Below, piece by piece: positions 55,310 through 64,000 of a stretch of DNA of 64,000 bases; position 1 is the first letter of the stretch, and each line of letters starts with the position of its first letter. The stretch is taken from positions 72,108,482 to 72,172,481 of the forward strand of contig NC_089492.1 of NCBI RefSeq assembly GCF_036850765.1. The letters run 5' to 3'. Origin of the DNA: Saccopteryx bilineata. Taxonomy: Eukaryota > Chordata > Mammalia > Chiroptera > Emballonuridae. Made by a program: the position numbers and the translations under genes. The notes beneath the pieces are model-generated. The model ran no database searches. It was not told where the DNA came from and worked only from the letters and a program-made list of their open reading frames with translations.

Positions 55310-56010
55310 TGTAAAGCCAGTGGGCATGGCCAGGGCCACCATCACAGCAGCCTCCTGGCCCATGCAGGTTCCCATTGGATTCAGACAGTTGGTAAAGAAA
55401 CAACGGAGCCAAAAACTGATAGGCCATTTTCTTTAATTCTAGCTTGCACCTGGCGGGCAAGTAAAAATACACACTGGGCTCCAAAACCCACTCACATTCA
55501 GTGCTCACAAAGCCACTGACTTATCTGAGTTTCCTAGAATCAAAGGGTTTCTAGCTCACCAGCCTTATTCTCCTCAGTTCCCCATCTCCTTCCTTATCCC
55601 AGATACAAACTCTGCACAAACTGGCATCTCACTCAGCATTCCACCATCTTGGCTGCTTCTCCTGGCCACATGGCCTCTTTCTGCTCTCTGCTCTGCTCCG
55701 CTGCTCTCTCATGCTAATCATCCCAGGAACCAAGAGAGCAAGCTCCTGTTCTGCCCCCATTTTATAGTGTAGAAATCCAAACCCCTAATCCAATATACAT
55801 AACAGGGAAGTCTCTAATACAAAGTCACTCCTCTGAGGCATGATTGGATTGTACCGCCCCACATCAAAAAGGGTGGGAAAGGCTTAATCCCAAAACCAAG
55901 CCCCAGGCTACAACAATCCCCAACACACATTAATATCACCTGGGTGACGGCCTCACGTGGGCAGCACCATCTTTAAAAAAGTGAGCATAATACATTTTAT
56001 CTGCCCAACA
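55310..56010 (-). mobile_element. solo LTR B of a related endogenous retrovirus, 5-bp TSD
   Basis: The 701-bp block starts TGTAAAG and ends CCAACA. ATGAC is exact at 55305-55309 and 56011-56015. The minus strand has a TATAAAA box (about 55762-55768) and a candidate ATTAAA signal near 55434. It shares the terminal region and the 'tggtaaagaaac..ggagcc' segment with LTRs A and C but is longer, with a different U3. Confidence 0.88.
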
Positions 56011-56200
56011 ATGACACATATTAATACGCTCAAAAGACACTCAGGTATTCAGCATTTGAGTAGAGAAGCAAGAGAATTAAATAGAATTTATAACAGTACA
56101 AATTTTATGACATTTTAAAATAGAGAGTATTATCCTAATTGAAATAACCAGTCAGATAAAGATGAATATCACATTATTTTAATTCTCTGCAGAATCTAAT

Positions 56201-56802
56201 TGTATAGCCAGTAGTTGTGGCCCTTAAGGCCATGCACATGCAGGTTCTCACTGAATTTGGGCAGACGGTAAAGAAACAGTGGAGCCAAAAAATGGTAGGC
56301 TACTTTTTTATTAAAGTCTCGCACCGGCTGACGAGCAAACAGGCAGGGAAAACACTTCCCCCTTCATTTAGATCTCACAAATCCCTGATACATTATCTGG
56401 TTCCACAACCAGGAGAATCTTTAGTTCATCCTAGAACCAAAGGCCTCACCAGTCTCAGCAGAGCTCACAAAAGCCCCTCAGCTCTGGTTCCCCATCTGTA
56501 CACCTTCTCTCTCTCTCTGCACAAACTGGCTTCTTTCTCAGCACTCTGCATTCTCTCTGCTCTCACTATATAAATATGGCTTCTCTCTACCTCTTCTTCT
56601 TTTCTTCTTTTCAAAACTTTCTGGTGCAAAAACTTCTCCTCCAGCAAACATTAGCAAAACAATGGCCCTTCCCTAGCAGGAAGGTAACTTGTAATTTCAC
56701 AGAGGACATATACCTGGCACTGCCCAGCCCCCAATATAAACTATAAGCAAGCAAACATAAAAATCACATAAATTTTTTTTTTACAAACTTATTTGACCAA
56801 CC
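56201..56802 (-). mobile_element. solo LTR C of an endogenous retrovirus
   Basis: The 602-bp block parallels LTR A over its whole length. The flanks CTAAT (56196-56200) and TTAAT (56803-56807) differ by one base, and the final CA has mutated. The minus strand has a TATA-like box near 56570 and AATAAA near 56312. It is a separate insertion from LTR A because the target duplications differ. Confidence 0.78.
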
Positions 56803-56879
56803 TTAATGAACAATATAAACTAACAAAATAGAAATAGACTCAGATACAGAGACCAGACTGACTGCTGTCAAAGGGGATG

Positions 56880-57080
56880 GCCTTTGGTAAACTGGCCTTT
56901 TGGTAAAAGTGAAGGAATTAAGCGAAGATAAAAAAAGACACGGATAACAGCCTGGTGATTGCCAGAGGGGAAGGGGAGCGGTGGAATAGAAGAGTGTAGG
57001 GGGGTAAATGGTGATGGAAAGAGACTTGATTTTGCGTGGTGAACACGTGGTGCAATACACAGGTAATGTTTTATAGAGTT
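56880..57080 (+). repeat. L1 3'UTR, left half of an interrupted copy
   Basis: 'acagcctggtgattgccaga' and 'ggtaaatggtgatggaaaga' match the L1 3'UTR of bats and carnivores. The copy resumes at 58170 after an LTR-like insertion. Confidence 0.7.
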
Positions 57081-57342
57081 TGTCAACATAAGAAACATCC
57101 AAACCTATAAGAATTTTTTATGACTTTATTTGAGCCAAACTGTCAACAATTCCTGAGAAGCAAAGTCTCAATGTTTTGAGAAAATGCTCTGGAAAACAGA
57201 AGTTTTACTATTTATTTTATATATCAGAATCAAAGGGGAAGATATAAGAAGGTTACAGGAAATCCATTGGTAATAGATTAGGGAGGTGGGAGAAAGCAAA
57301 GCTGGGAAATCTTTGGGATTGGATTTAAAAATGTAAAGGTGG

Positions 57343-57715
57343 GCCCTGGCTGATTGGCTCTGCAGTAGAGAGTCAGCCTGGCATGTGGAAGTCCCGGGTT
57401 TGATTCCTGGTCAGGGCACACAGGAGAAATGCCCATCTGCTTTTCCACCTTTCCCCCTCTCCTCCCTCTCCATTTCTCTCTTCCCCTCCTGCAGCCAGGG
57501 CTCCATTGGAGCAAAGTTGACCCAGGTGCTGAGGAGGGCTCCATGGCCTCCGCCTCAGGCGCTAGAATGTCACCAGCCCCAAGGGAGCAACGCCCCAGAT
57601 AGGCAGAGCATTGCCCCCTAGTGGGCATGAAGCGTGGATCTTTGTCGAGTGTATATGGGAATCTGTCTGCCTACCTCCCTGCTTCTAACTTTGGAAAAAA
57701 TACAAAAAAATAAAA
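57343..57715 (+). repeat. tRNA-derived bat SINE (family 1) nested in the LTR
   Basis: Diverged head 'ggccctggctgattggctct', B-box 'gggtttgattcctgg', and tail 'aaaaatacaaaaaaataaaa'. Confidence 0.9.
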
Positions 57716-57908
57716 AAGAAGAAAAAGTAAAAGGTACTTCTTTTACATAAACATAAACAGGTAAAGAATAGTTAATGGTTAACAATTAACATGATAATAA
57801 CAATGAAGAGGTTTGTGGCTTCAGCTCTGGTGGGCTGGCTGTGCTCTGAGGGGCAGGAAAAGAAGATTACTCTTACATTTCAAAGGTAAGTTATCAGGCA
57901 CATTATTG

Positions 57909-57911
<3 letters not shown>

Positions 57912-57951
<40 letters not shown>
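57912..57951. repeat. (GT)n microsatellite
   Basis: About 20 uninterrupted GT units. Confidence 0.95.
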
Positions 57952-57954
<3 letters not shown>

Positions 57955-58169
57955 AGACAACAAACAGGCTCTATTATGGTAAGCATTGACCTTTGTAAGA
58001 GAAAATTATCACTCCAGGACATGACTACCCATCACGCACTGCTTTTTGTTAGAAAGTTTTAATTTCAAACTATCCTGTGTGGTTACTTCAGGTCTCTGAG
58101 TCTGCAAGGCCACCAGCAGGGCACCCCTGAGCTTGCCAGGGAGTGCAAGTGGTCCCTTCTTCGTCTACA

Positions 58170-58240
58170 AGTGTACACTAGAAACCCATATAATATTATT
58201 AACCAGTGTCACTCCAATAAATTCATAAAAATAAAACAAA
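58170..58240 (+). repeat. L1 3' end, right half of the interrupted copy
   Basis: 'gtgtacactagaaacccata' and 'ttaaccagtgtcactccaat' followed by an A-rich tail continue the L1 3'UTR that stopped at 57080. Confidence 0.7.
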
Positions 58241-58276
58241 ATGTTTAATGTTATTGGGATCTAAAGAGTACTTATA

Positions 58277-58619
58277 GCCTGACCAGGCGGTGGTGCAGTG
58301 GATAAAGCATCAGACTGGGATGCACAGACCCAGGTTCGAGACTCAAGGTTGCCAACTTGAGCGTGGGCTCATCTGGTTTGAGCAAAGTTCACCAGCTTGG
58401 ACCCAAGGTCACTGGCTTGAGCATGGGGTTACTTGGTCTGCTGTAGCCCCACAGTCAAGGCACATATGAAAAAGCAATCAATGAACAACTAAGGTGTCGC
58501 AACAGAAAACTGATGATTGATGCTTCTCATCTTTCTCCCTTCCTGTCTGTCTGTCCCTATCTATCACTTTCTCTGGCTCTCTCTCTGGCTCTGTAAAAAA
58601 AAAAAAAAAAAAAAAAAAG
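58277..58619 (+). repeat. tRNA-derived bat SINE (family 2) with 9-bp TSD
   Basis: Near-consensus copy ('cctgaccaggcggtggtgca' head, A24 tail). GTACTTATA flanks it at 58268-58276 and 58620-58628. Confidence 0.93.
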
Positions 58620-58689
58620 GTACTTATATGATTAACTTGTCTAAAGCATGGATTGCATATAATTGTATGAGAGGGAGTGGAATGGTGTT

Positions 58690-58860
58690 TATTGAGTACC
58701 CAAACTGTGTTCACAGTGCCTTGCATTTCATATGTATTAGTTGATTCACACAACAATCCTGAAAGGCAAGATTATTTTTCTCAATTTGTGTATTAGAATG
58801 TAGATTCTGAAAGGTTGAACAACATTGTCTAGGGTCTTGAATTTGAGAAATGTAATTCAA
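58690..58860 (-). repeat. MIR SINE relic, antisense
   Basis: 'tattgagtacccaaactgtg', 'cacacaacaatcctgaaagg' and 'ctgaaaggttgaacaacatt' are inverted MIR segments in order. Confidence 0.65.
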
Positions 58861-58885
58861 GACTCCATTTGAAACCAGAAATATT

Positions 58886-59480
58886 GGAGTTTGTGCTACT
58901 TGTCATCAATTCAGCCAAATAAGTTGAGACAAGGATTGAATCTTTTATAAATGCTTTATTCAGATGGCTGGCAATCTGAGGGGATAGGAATGGGGTTGGG
59001 GAGGATATTTCCAAATCTTCACAACCCCCTATCCCCACCAACCATTTTATTAGGGGAAGAAGAGGGTAGCTAAGTGTTTTGGAAACAAGGGAGAGTTGGT
59101 AAACTCATAGTCAGAGTTCATTGGACCAGAGTCAGTGGGCATTCAGTTCTTGGAGCACAAAGGCTTTGCTTGAAGTCCTTTGGGGCACAAAGGTGGATCA
59201 TTTTCAGGTCCCCTGGGACCCAAAAGGATATTATTTACAAGTTTCCTTAACTCAAGCAAGCCTGTTTAGGTATCCCAGTTTCTGTAACAAAGCTTTTACT
59301 TCCATTAGCCTTTAAGCCCATTGACCACAACCACAGTCACCATTACTCAAGCTAAAAATTTAACTCTTGAGTTCCCCTGATCACATTTATCTAATTCCAA
59401 AGCCCATGCCCTTGCTTCTTAATCACCTTTACTAAACATTTACATGAAGACTGAATAACTTCAGTAATTTCTCCCACACC
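58886..59480 (-). repeat. possible LTR, antisense
   Basis: About 600 bp of non-AT-rich sequence beginning TG near 58890, with AATAAA on the minus strand near 58957 ('gctttattca' on +), as in an R region. No target duplication was found. It could be another repeat type. Confidence 0.35.
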
Positions 59481-60470
59481 GGGTTAAGAAGTACTATTGC
59501 AGAAAGTTTTATTATACTTAGCTATGCCAAAAATTTGCTAGATGCAGGAAGATCTGTAGAAGAGGAATTATGGCTTTAGTTTTCTTTAGAAGTGGACTAT
59601 AAGATAAAAGGAAACATTGGTTCAAGAACACCAGGAAAAAATGAGGTTTATGTTCTGTAGATTTTGAACTAATGGAGTACTTTTTTAAGACAATAGATTA
59701 AGTACTCTCCCTCCCCCAATTTGTTAAAAGGATAACAAAGAGGAAGAAAAGTAATATACTCATTAAAGCACAAATATCTTGAAGATGGAATGCAGTTGAA
59801 ATCATAGTGATAATGATTGATTCAGAGCACACAGACCCTCAAGGGAAGGCTGCAGTTGACAAAAGGCCTTTCTTAATGGTAAAGCTATAAATCAAAAGTG
59901 ATTGAAGTGAGCTTTCTTACTTTCATTCAGTTGACTTTCCAATTTCATTCTTTACTCTCTCCAACCCCAACCTGCCTATATTCTCTCAAATGACTCCAAC
60001 TAATCAGCATTTCAGCACACACAAACTTAGACCTTTCTCATTCAAGAAATAGATTGACAATCAGAGGTAACCAGGTTAATCAAACTGGTTCTTCAAACTT
60101 ATATATGAACAGACAAAAGTACCCCAGGCATATCCACAGATAAGCAAATATCACATCAACTGATGCAAGAAGAAGCAGACATTTCAAAGAAGAGTATCTC
60201 TAAAAATATAAATGACCTCAACGGGTATTTAAAAGATACTATACCCATAAAACAAGAACAGGCTAGCAGAGAAAAGAAACAGAACAAGAAATGTACCAGG
60301 TCTTAGAAGAGATTAGAAGAGATTAGATACCTAAGTTACCTGAACTCCAGGAGTAAAAAAAGGAGACATGCTTAAAAGTTGTCATGTGATCTAAAAGTAG
60401 GGGTTTTTATAGAAATGGAAAACATAACAGTTAGACATAATTTTAGCTATTTAACATGTATGTAGTGCTA
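59481..60470. other. intergenic DNA, nothing recognised
   Basis: A-rich sequence with no convincing repeat family or coding frame. Confidence 0.4.
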
Positions 60471-61370
60471 TCTCACTGCGTTTTACTTTACATTTACCTG
60501 ATAATTAATACTGTTGAGCATCTTTCATGTGTCATTTGTATAGCTACTGCGTGAACTGTCTATTAAAATATTTGCATATTTAAAAATTATGAATGGTTGT
60601 CTTTTAATTATTTATTTATAATAGTAAAAATGTTATTTATTTATTTTTTTGTGCATGTGTGTGCACAAAAGACAAAGGGAGAGAGAGGGAGAGAGACAGA
60701 TAGACAGACAGGGACAGATGGAAAGGGAGAAAGAAGCATTGATTCATAGTTGTTGCACCTGAATTATTGCTTTCCCATATGTACCTTGACTGGAGGGCTC
60801 CAGCTGAGCCAGTGACCCCTTGCTCAAGCCAGCAACCTTGGGCTCATGCCACCAACCTTGGTCTTCAAGCCAGTGACCTTTGGACTCAAGCCAGCGACCA
60901 TGGAATCATGTCTATGATCCCACACTCAAGCTGGCAAAACTGCGCTCCAGCTGGTTACCCCTTGCTCAGGCTGGATGGGCCCATACTCAAGCCAGCAACC
61001 TTGGGACTTCGAACCTTGGTCTCCAATGTCCAAGGTCAATGCTCTATCCATTTTGCCACCACCAATCACACTATAATAGTAAAAGTTTTTAAAATATGTT
61101 TTATATAGGCCTTTGGCTTATATATGCATATATATTATGCAAATATATTTTAAGAGTAACTCGATGATCTATTTGAATTAATTTTTGTGCATTGTATAAG
61201 GTAAGAGCGGAAGTTTATTTTTTCCACATGGATATCCAATTTTTCAAGCACCAATATGATAAAAATTATTTTTTCACATTGAATTACCATGATATTTCAG
61301 TTGCAAATCGACTGACCATATATATGTGAATCTATTTCTGGACACTTTATTCCAGTAATGACTTCTAAGT
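60470..61370 (-). repeat. L1 relic, antisense, split by a SINE
   Basis: 60500-60620 ('ttgagcatctttcatgtgtc') and 61150-61350 ('cacatggatatccaattttt', 'atcgactgaccatatatatg') match consecutive inverted L1 segments. The SINE at 60630-61071 interrupts them. Confidence 0.65.
60630..61071 (-). repeat. tRNA-derived bat SINE (family 2) with 13-bp TSD
   Basis: TATAATAGTAAAA is exact at 60617-60629 and 61072-61084. It has many 'ctcaagccagc' blocks and is longer than most copies of its family. Confidence 0.9.
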
Positions 61371-61379
61371 AGGACCTTA

Positions 61380-61680
61380 ATTTATAAGTAACATATATTT
61401 ATATAATTATGATAGATTTAATCTATAATTATGAAATATATTAATTTATATAGTTAACAATTTATAATTATTAAATATACTTATATTTATATAAATGACA
61501 TAATTTAATATACAATTTATTTAATTTATAACTTAAAATCACATATATCTTAAATTTTCTGAGAACCACAAGAATAGAAGAAAAAAATGGTGAATTTTAA
61601 TAATACATTTAACCCAATGTATCAAAATGATCATTTCCACATGTAATCTACATAAAAATATCTGGTAATAATTTTTTTCA
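61380..61680. repeat. AT-rich low-complexity region
   Basis: Dominated by imperfect repeats of 'ttatataattat' type. No other signal. Confidence 0.7.
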
Positions 61681-61699
61681 GAAGACTAGTTTATTTGTT

Positions 61700-62184
61700 A
61701 TTAATATTACAACTCTAGAATTGTAGCAGGAAGTGACCCAGTAGAGGATAAGGCACTCAGATAACTTAGTAATCAGAAGAAAAGAGAATTTATTAAAAGC
61801 CAGTGGAGCATGTAGGGTTAGTATCTCCAAAGACACGTGCTCTCCAAGATTGATTTTCTTACAGGTTATATACCTTCTACCGGATACATGTGTCCATGCA
61901 AGGGGCTTGTGATTCTTTTGTACAGAGGTATACCTCACTCTCATGACTCCAGGAGGGGAGAGTGAGTTTTGGTAGGGAAACAATGGGGGAAGGTGTTTCT
62001 GGACACTGGTCTCAGCTAGTTACAAGTTCTTGCTTTGTGTTGCAACTGGCTCCAGGCAACCTTTCAGAGAACTGTAGGAAGTAGTTAATCTATAATTGGC
62101 TGACTCAGTTGCCCTTGCAGGCTTCTTTCCTTTTCATTCTATTCATTTCTTCTAAGCCAGAGGGGGTCTGCCCCTCCTTCCTCA
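61700..62184 (-). repeat. possible LTR, antisense
   Basis: The right edge '..ctgcccctccttcctca' would be the 5' TG terminus on the minus strand. AATAAA on the minus strand near 61792 would mark the R region. The text resembles an ERV-type LTR, but no target duplication could be fixed. Confidence 0.45.
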
Positions 62185-62239
62185 GGATTATGATAGTACC
62201 TGAATTATAGATTTTCAGTCATCTGATTACTTTTTTTTT

Positions 62240-62830
62240 TGTTCACTCAAAATTTATTACTACAAGTGTTCTTCAAAAGTCTTTATTTTGCTTTCATTTT
62301 TGAGAAGTATTTCTATTGGATATATAACTCTTATGTTGAGAGTTGAATGCTTTTAGCATTTTAAAGATGTCATTTTATTGATTTCTGATTTCTGTTATGT
62401 TCTGAAGAGACCTCTGCAATCCTTCTAGTTGTGCTCATCTCTATGTAATAGTTCTTTCTTGGGCAGCTTTAAAATTTTTTCTCTTTATTGTAGAGACAGT
62501 ATAGCCTCATACTAAGGTCTACCAGGCGTCCCCAAACTACGGCCCGCGGGCCGCATGCGGCCCCCTGAGGCCATTTATCCGGCCCCCCTCCGCACTTCCG
62601 GAAGGGGCATCTCTTTCATTGGTGGTCAGTGAGAGGAGCACTGTATGTGGCGGCCCTCCAACGGTCTGAGGGACAGTGAACTGGCCCCCTGTGTAAAAAG
62701 TTTGGGGACTCAGTCTATCTGGATTCTCTGTTATGTGTTCCCAGTGATACAATGAATCACCGTTCCAGTTTATTAGAACTTGATTATTTCCTGAGCCCTG
62801 GAAATGGTTTCATTTTATTCTCAGACTGCT
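62240..62830 (-). repeat. L1 relic, antisense, split by a MITE
   Basis: 'tctgttatgttctgaagaga', 'catctctatgtaatagttct' and 'gcagctttaaaattttttct' match inverted L1 3' sequence. The hAT-type MITE at 62523-62711 interrupts it. Confidence 0.55.
62523..62711. mobile_element. hAT-type MITE (TCCCCAAAC ends), copy 2
   Basis: Inverted relative to the copy at 47780-47971. It has the same GC-rich core ('cagtgaactggccccctgtg') and terminal GTTTGGGGAC. It sits inside L1-like DNA. Confidence 0.78.
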
Positions 62831-62929
62831 CTTGTTTAGGGTCTAGCAAGTTTATCGTATGTGACTAGGTTAGTATAAAGCAAACACTGAAGGTGATCTC
62901 ATAAAAATTTCTAATCCTGGGCAAGCTCA

Positions 62930-64000
62930 GCAGGCCAATTTCCCAGGGCCAGCGGTTTCCCCACAGCACTCCTAGTGTGGAATGGAGGGTCCTCTGGGCC
63001 AGACCCCTGAGAACCTGTGGAGGAAAGACACCCAGGGCCTCTGCTGGAGTCAGCTCTCTGAGGAGACCTCCCAACACTGCCCTGGATGGCAGGACTAAGG
63101 AGTTCCCCTGAGATCTGGCTTCAGGAGGAACAGGCATCCCCGTTTTGCATATGGCTGGACCTCGGCATCATGGGTGTCCCACCCAAGTCCCTGCCTGAGG
63201 TCCCATTTATCCATATAAGGCCCAGGATAGACTTCAGGAAGCTGGCCAGCTGAGAGCTGGAGTGCGGTTAGCTCCCCACCTGCCCCAGGCATCAGGCCCT
63301 CTCCCATCAGGAGATCCTCCTGGGGACACTACTTCATGATTCACGTTAGAGGTGATTACTGTCCTACCCTACCCAGTCCTGCTGACGTGATCGAACTGGA
63401 GGCCTGTCCTGCAATTGATTCACTGGCAGCTCTAATCCCATGTGACTCTGGTCAGTCCAGGAATGGCTTCTGAGTTCTCACAAGAGCTGGATCAGAGATC
63501 CCTTGAGATCTGACTTAAGGGGAAGCAGCTACTCTGTCCTGGAGCAGCAGGATCATGTGGCATTCTGGGGTGTCTTGAACAAGTTCCCTCCTGTGGCCCC
63601 TCTATACCTATATGCCTCAGACCCCAGGACAGATCCCAGGGAGTCTGGCTGCCAAGTCTGCCAGACACGCACGTGCAGTTCAGCAGTTCACTCCAGGCCC
63701 ACCTGTGCTGCAGCACCCAGGAGTTCGAGCCCTGTGCAAACAGGTGTGGTGCGAGCCACGTCTTATGACCAAGCAGTTCCCCTACTGCACTTCTAATGCG
63801 GAGTGGGGGAGGTCGTTTGAACCATCCACTTTATGGCCTGTGCAGGGTCTCTATCTGGTTCAGATCCCTGATGTGTCTAACTAGCTGCCTTCCTGACACT
63901 TCCCTGGAGGGCAGGACTAAGGTGTCCCCCTGAGATCTGGCTTTAGGGGTACAGGCCCCTCTCTTATGGGGCAGGCTGGGCTTTGGCACCACTGTGCGTA
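62930..64000. repeat. diverged tandem repeat, unit about 395-430 bp, open at the window edge
   Basis: The anchor GAGATCTG(G/A)CTT recurs at 63110, 63505 and 63932 (spacings 395 and 427). CCCAGGA(T/C)AGA recurs at 63221 and 63623, and GGCAGGACTAAGG at 63088 and 63910. The unit is GC-richer than the surroundings. Overlapping frames here are not supported as genes. It could be a satellite or a tandemly repeated part of a larger element. Confidence 0.6.

Larger units (their letters stand above)
57081..58169 (-). mobile_element. probable LTR inserted into an L1
   Basis: Bounded by TG and CA exactly where the L1 3'UTR breaks off and resumes. The flanks AGTT and AGTG form an imperfect 4-bp repeat. 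The minus strand shows AATAAA near 57129. The block contains a family 1 SINE and a (GT)n run; without them it is about 0.7 kb, LTR-sized. No internal retroviral genes. Confidence 0.5.

Noticed and set aside
53590..56802. A provirus with LTR A and LTR C as its two ends
   Set aside because: The target duplications of A and C differ, and the 2 kb between them holds only a SINE, another solo LTR and unique DNA, with no retroviral genes.
62865..63884. Several 70-97 codon frames on both strands near the right edge, possible gene
   Set aside because: They coincide with GC-richer tandem-repeat DNA, have no recognisable domain, and the frames are not kept between repeat units.
1..64000. A new defence, biosynthetic or other multi-gene system
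   Set aside because: Only one intact gene is present, and it is a known spliced mammalian gene. All other coding traces are transposon relics.

Overview
The window is vertebrate nuclear DNA, almost certainly mammalian. It is AT-rich and dense in interspersed repeats, with one spliced gene, a CpG-rich promoter and GT-AG introns. Many copies of at least two long tRNA-derived SINE families, plus a shorter VES-like SINE, point to a bat. The two long families resemble those I know from horseshoe-bat (Rhinolophus or close relatives) genomic sequence; the species is inference.

The only intact gene is CRISPLD1 (cysteine-rich secretory protein, LCCL domain containing 1) on the + strand. A noncoding first exon lies in a CpG island ending at 8270. 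Fourteen coding exons run from 9277 to 49725 and add up to 1503 nt, or 500 codons plus stop, with every splice phase consistent. The protein has a signal peptide, a CAP/SCP domain, a linker and two LCCL domains. Intron 2 is 22.3 kb. The 3'UTR has three candidate polyadenylation signals, the last near 50745.

Layout. 1-7400: upstream intergenic DNA with an old L1 split by a MITE, a Tigger-like element and a hAT element carrying a transposase relic. 7600-8620: promoter and CpG island. 8271-49673: gene body, whose introns hold SINEs, a dead pogo-like transposon (28215-29669), mariner-like and hAT MITEs, MIR and L1 pieces. 49726-50775: 3'UTR. 50776-64000: downstream intergenic DNA with three solo LTRs that each carry target-site duplications, further LTR-like blocks all in the same orientation, nested L1/SINE/hAT insertions, and a diverged tandem repeat of about 400-430 bp running off the right edge.

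I found no operon, CRISPR array, intact viral gene or new multi-gene system. The most informative observations are the three-exon duplication that made the two LCCL domains and the record of transposon insertions readable from target-site duplications.
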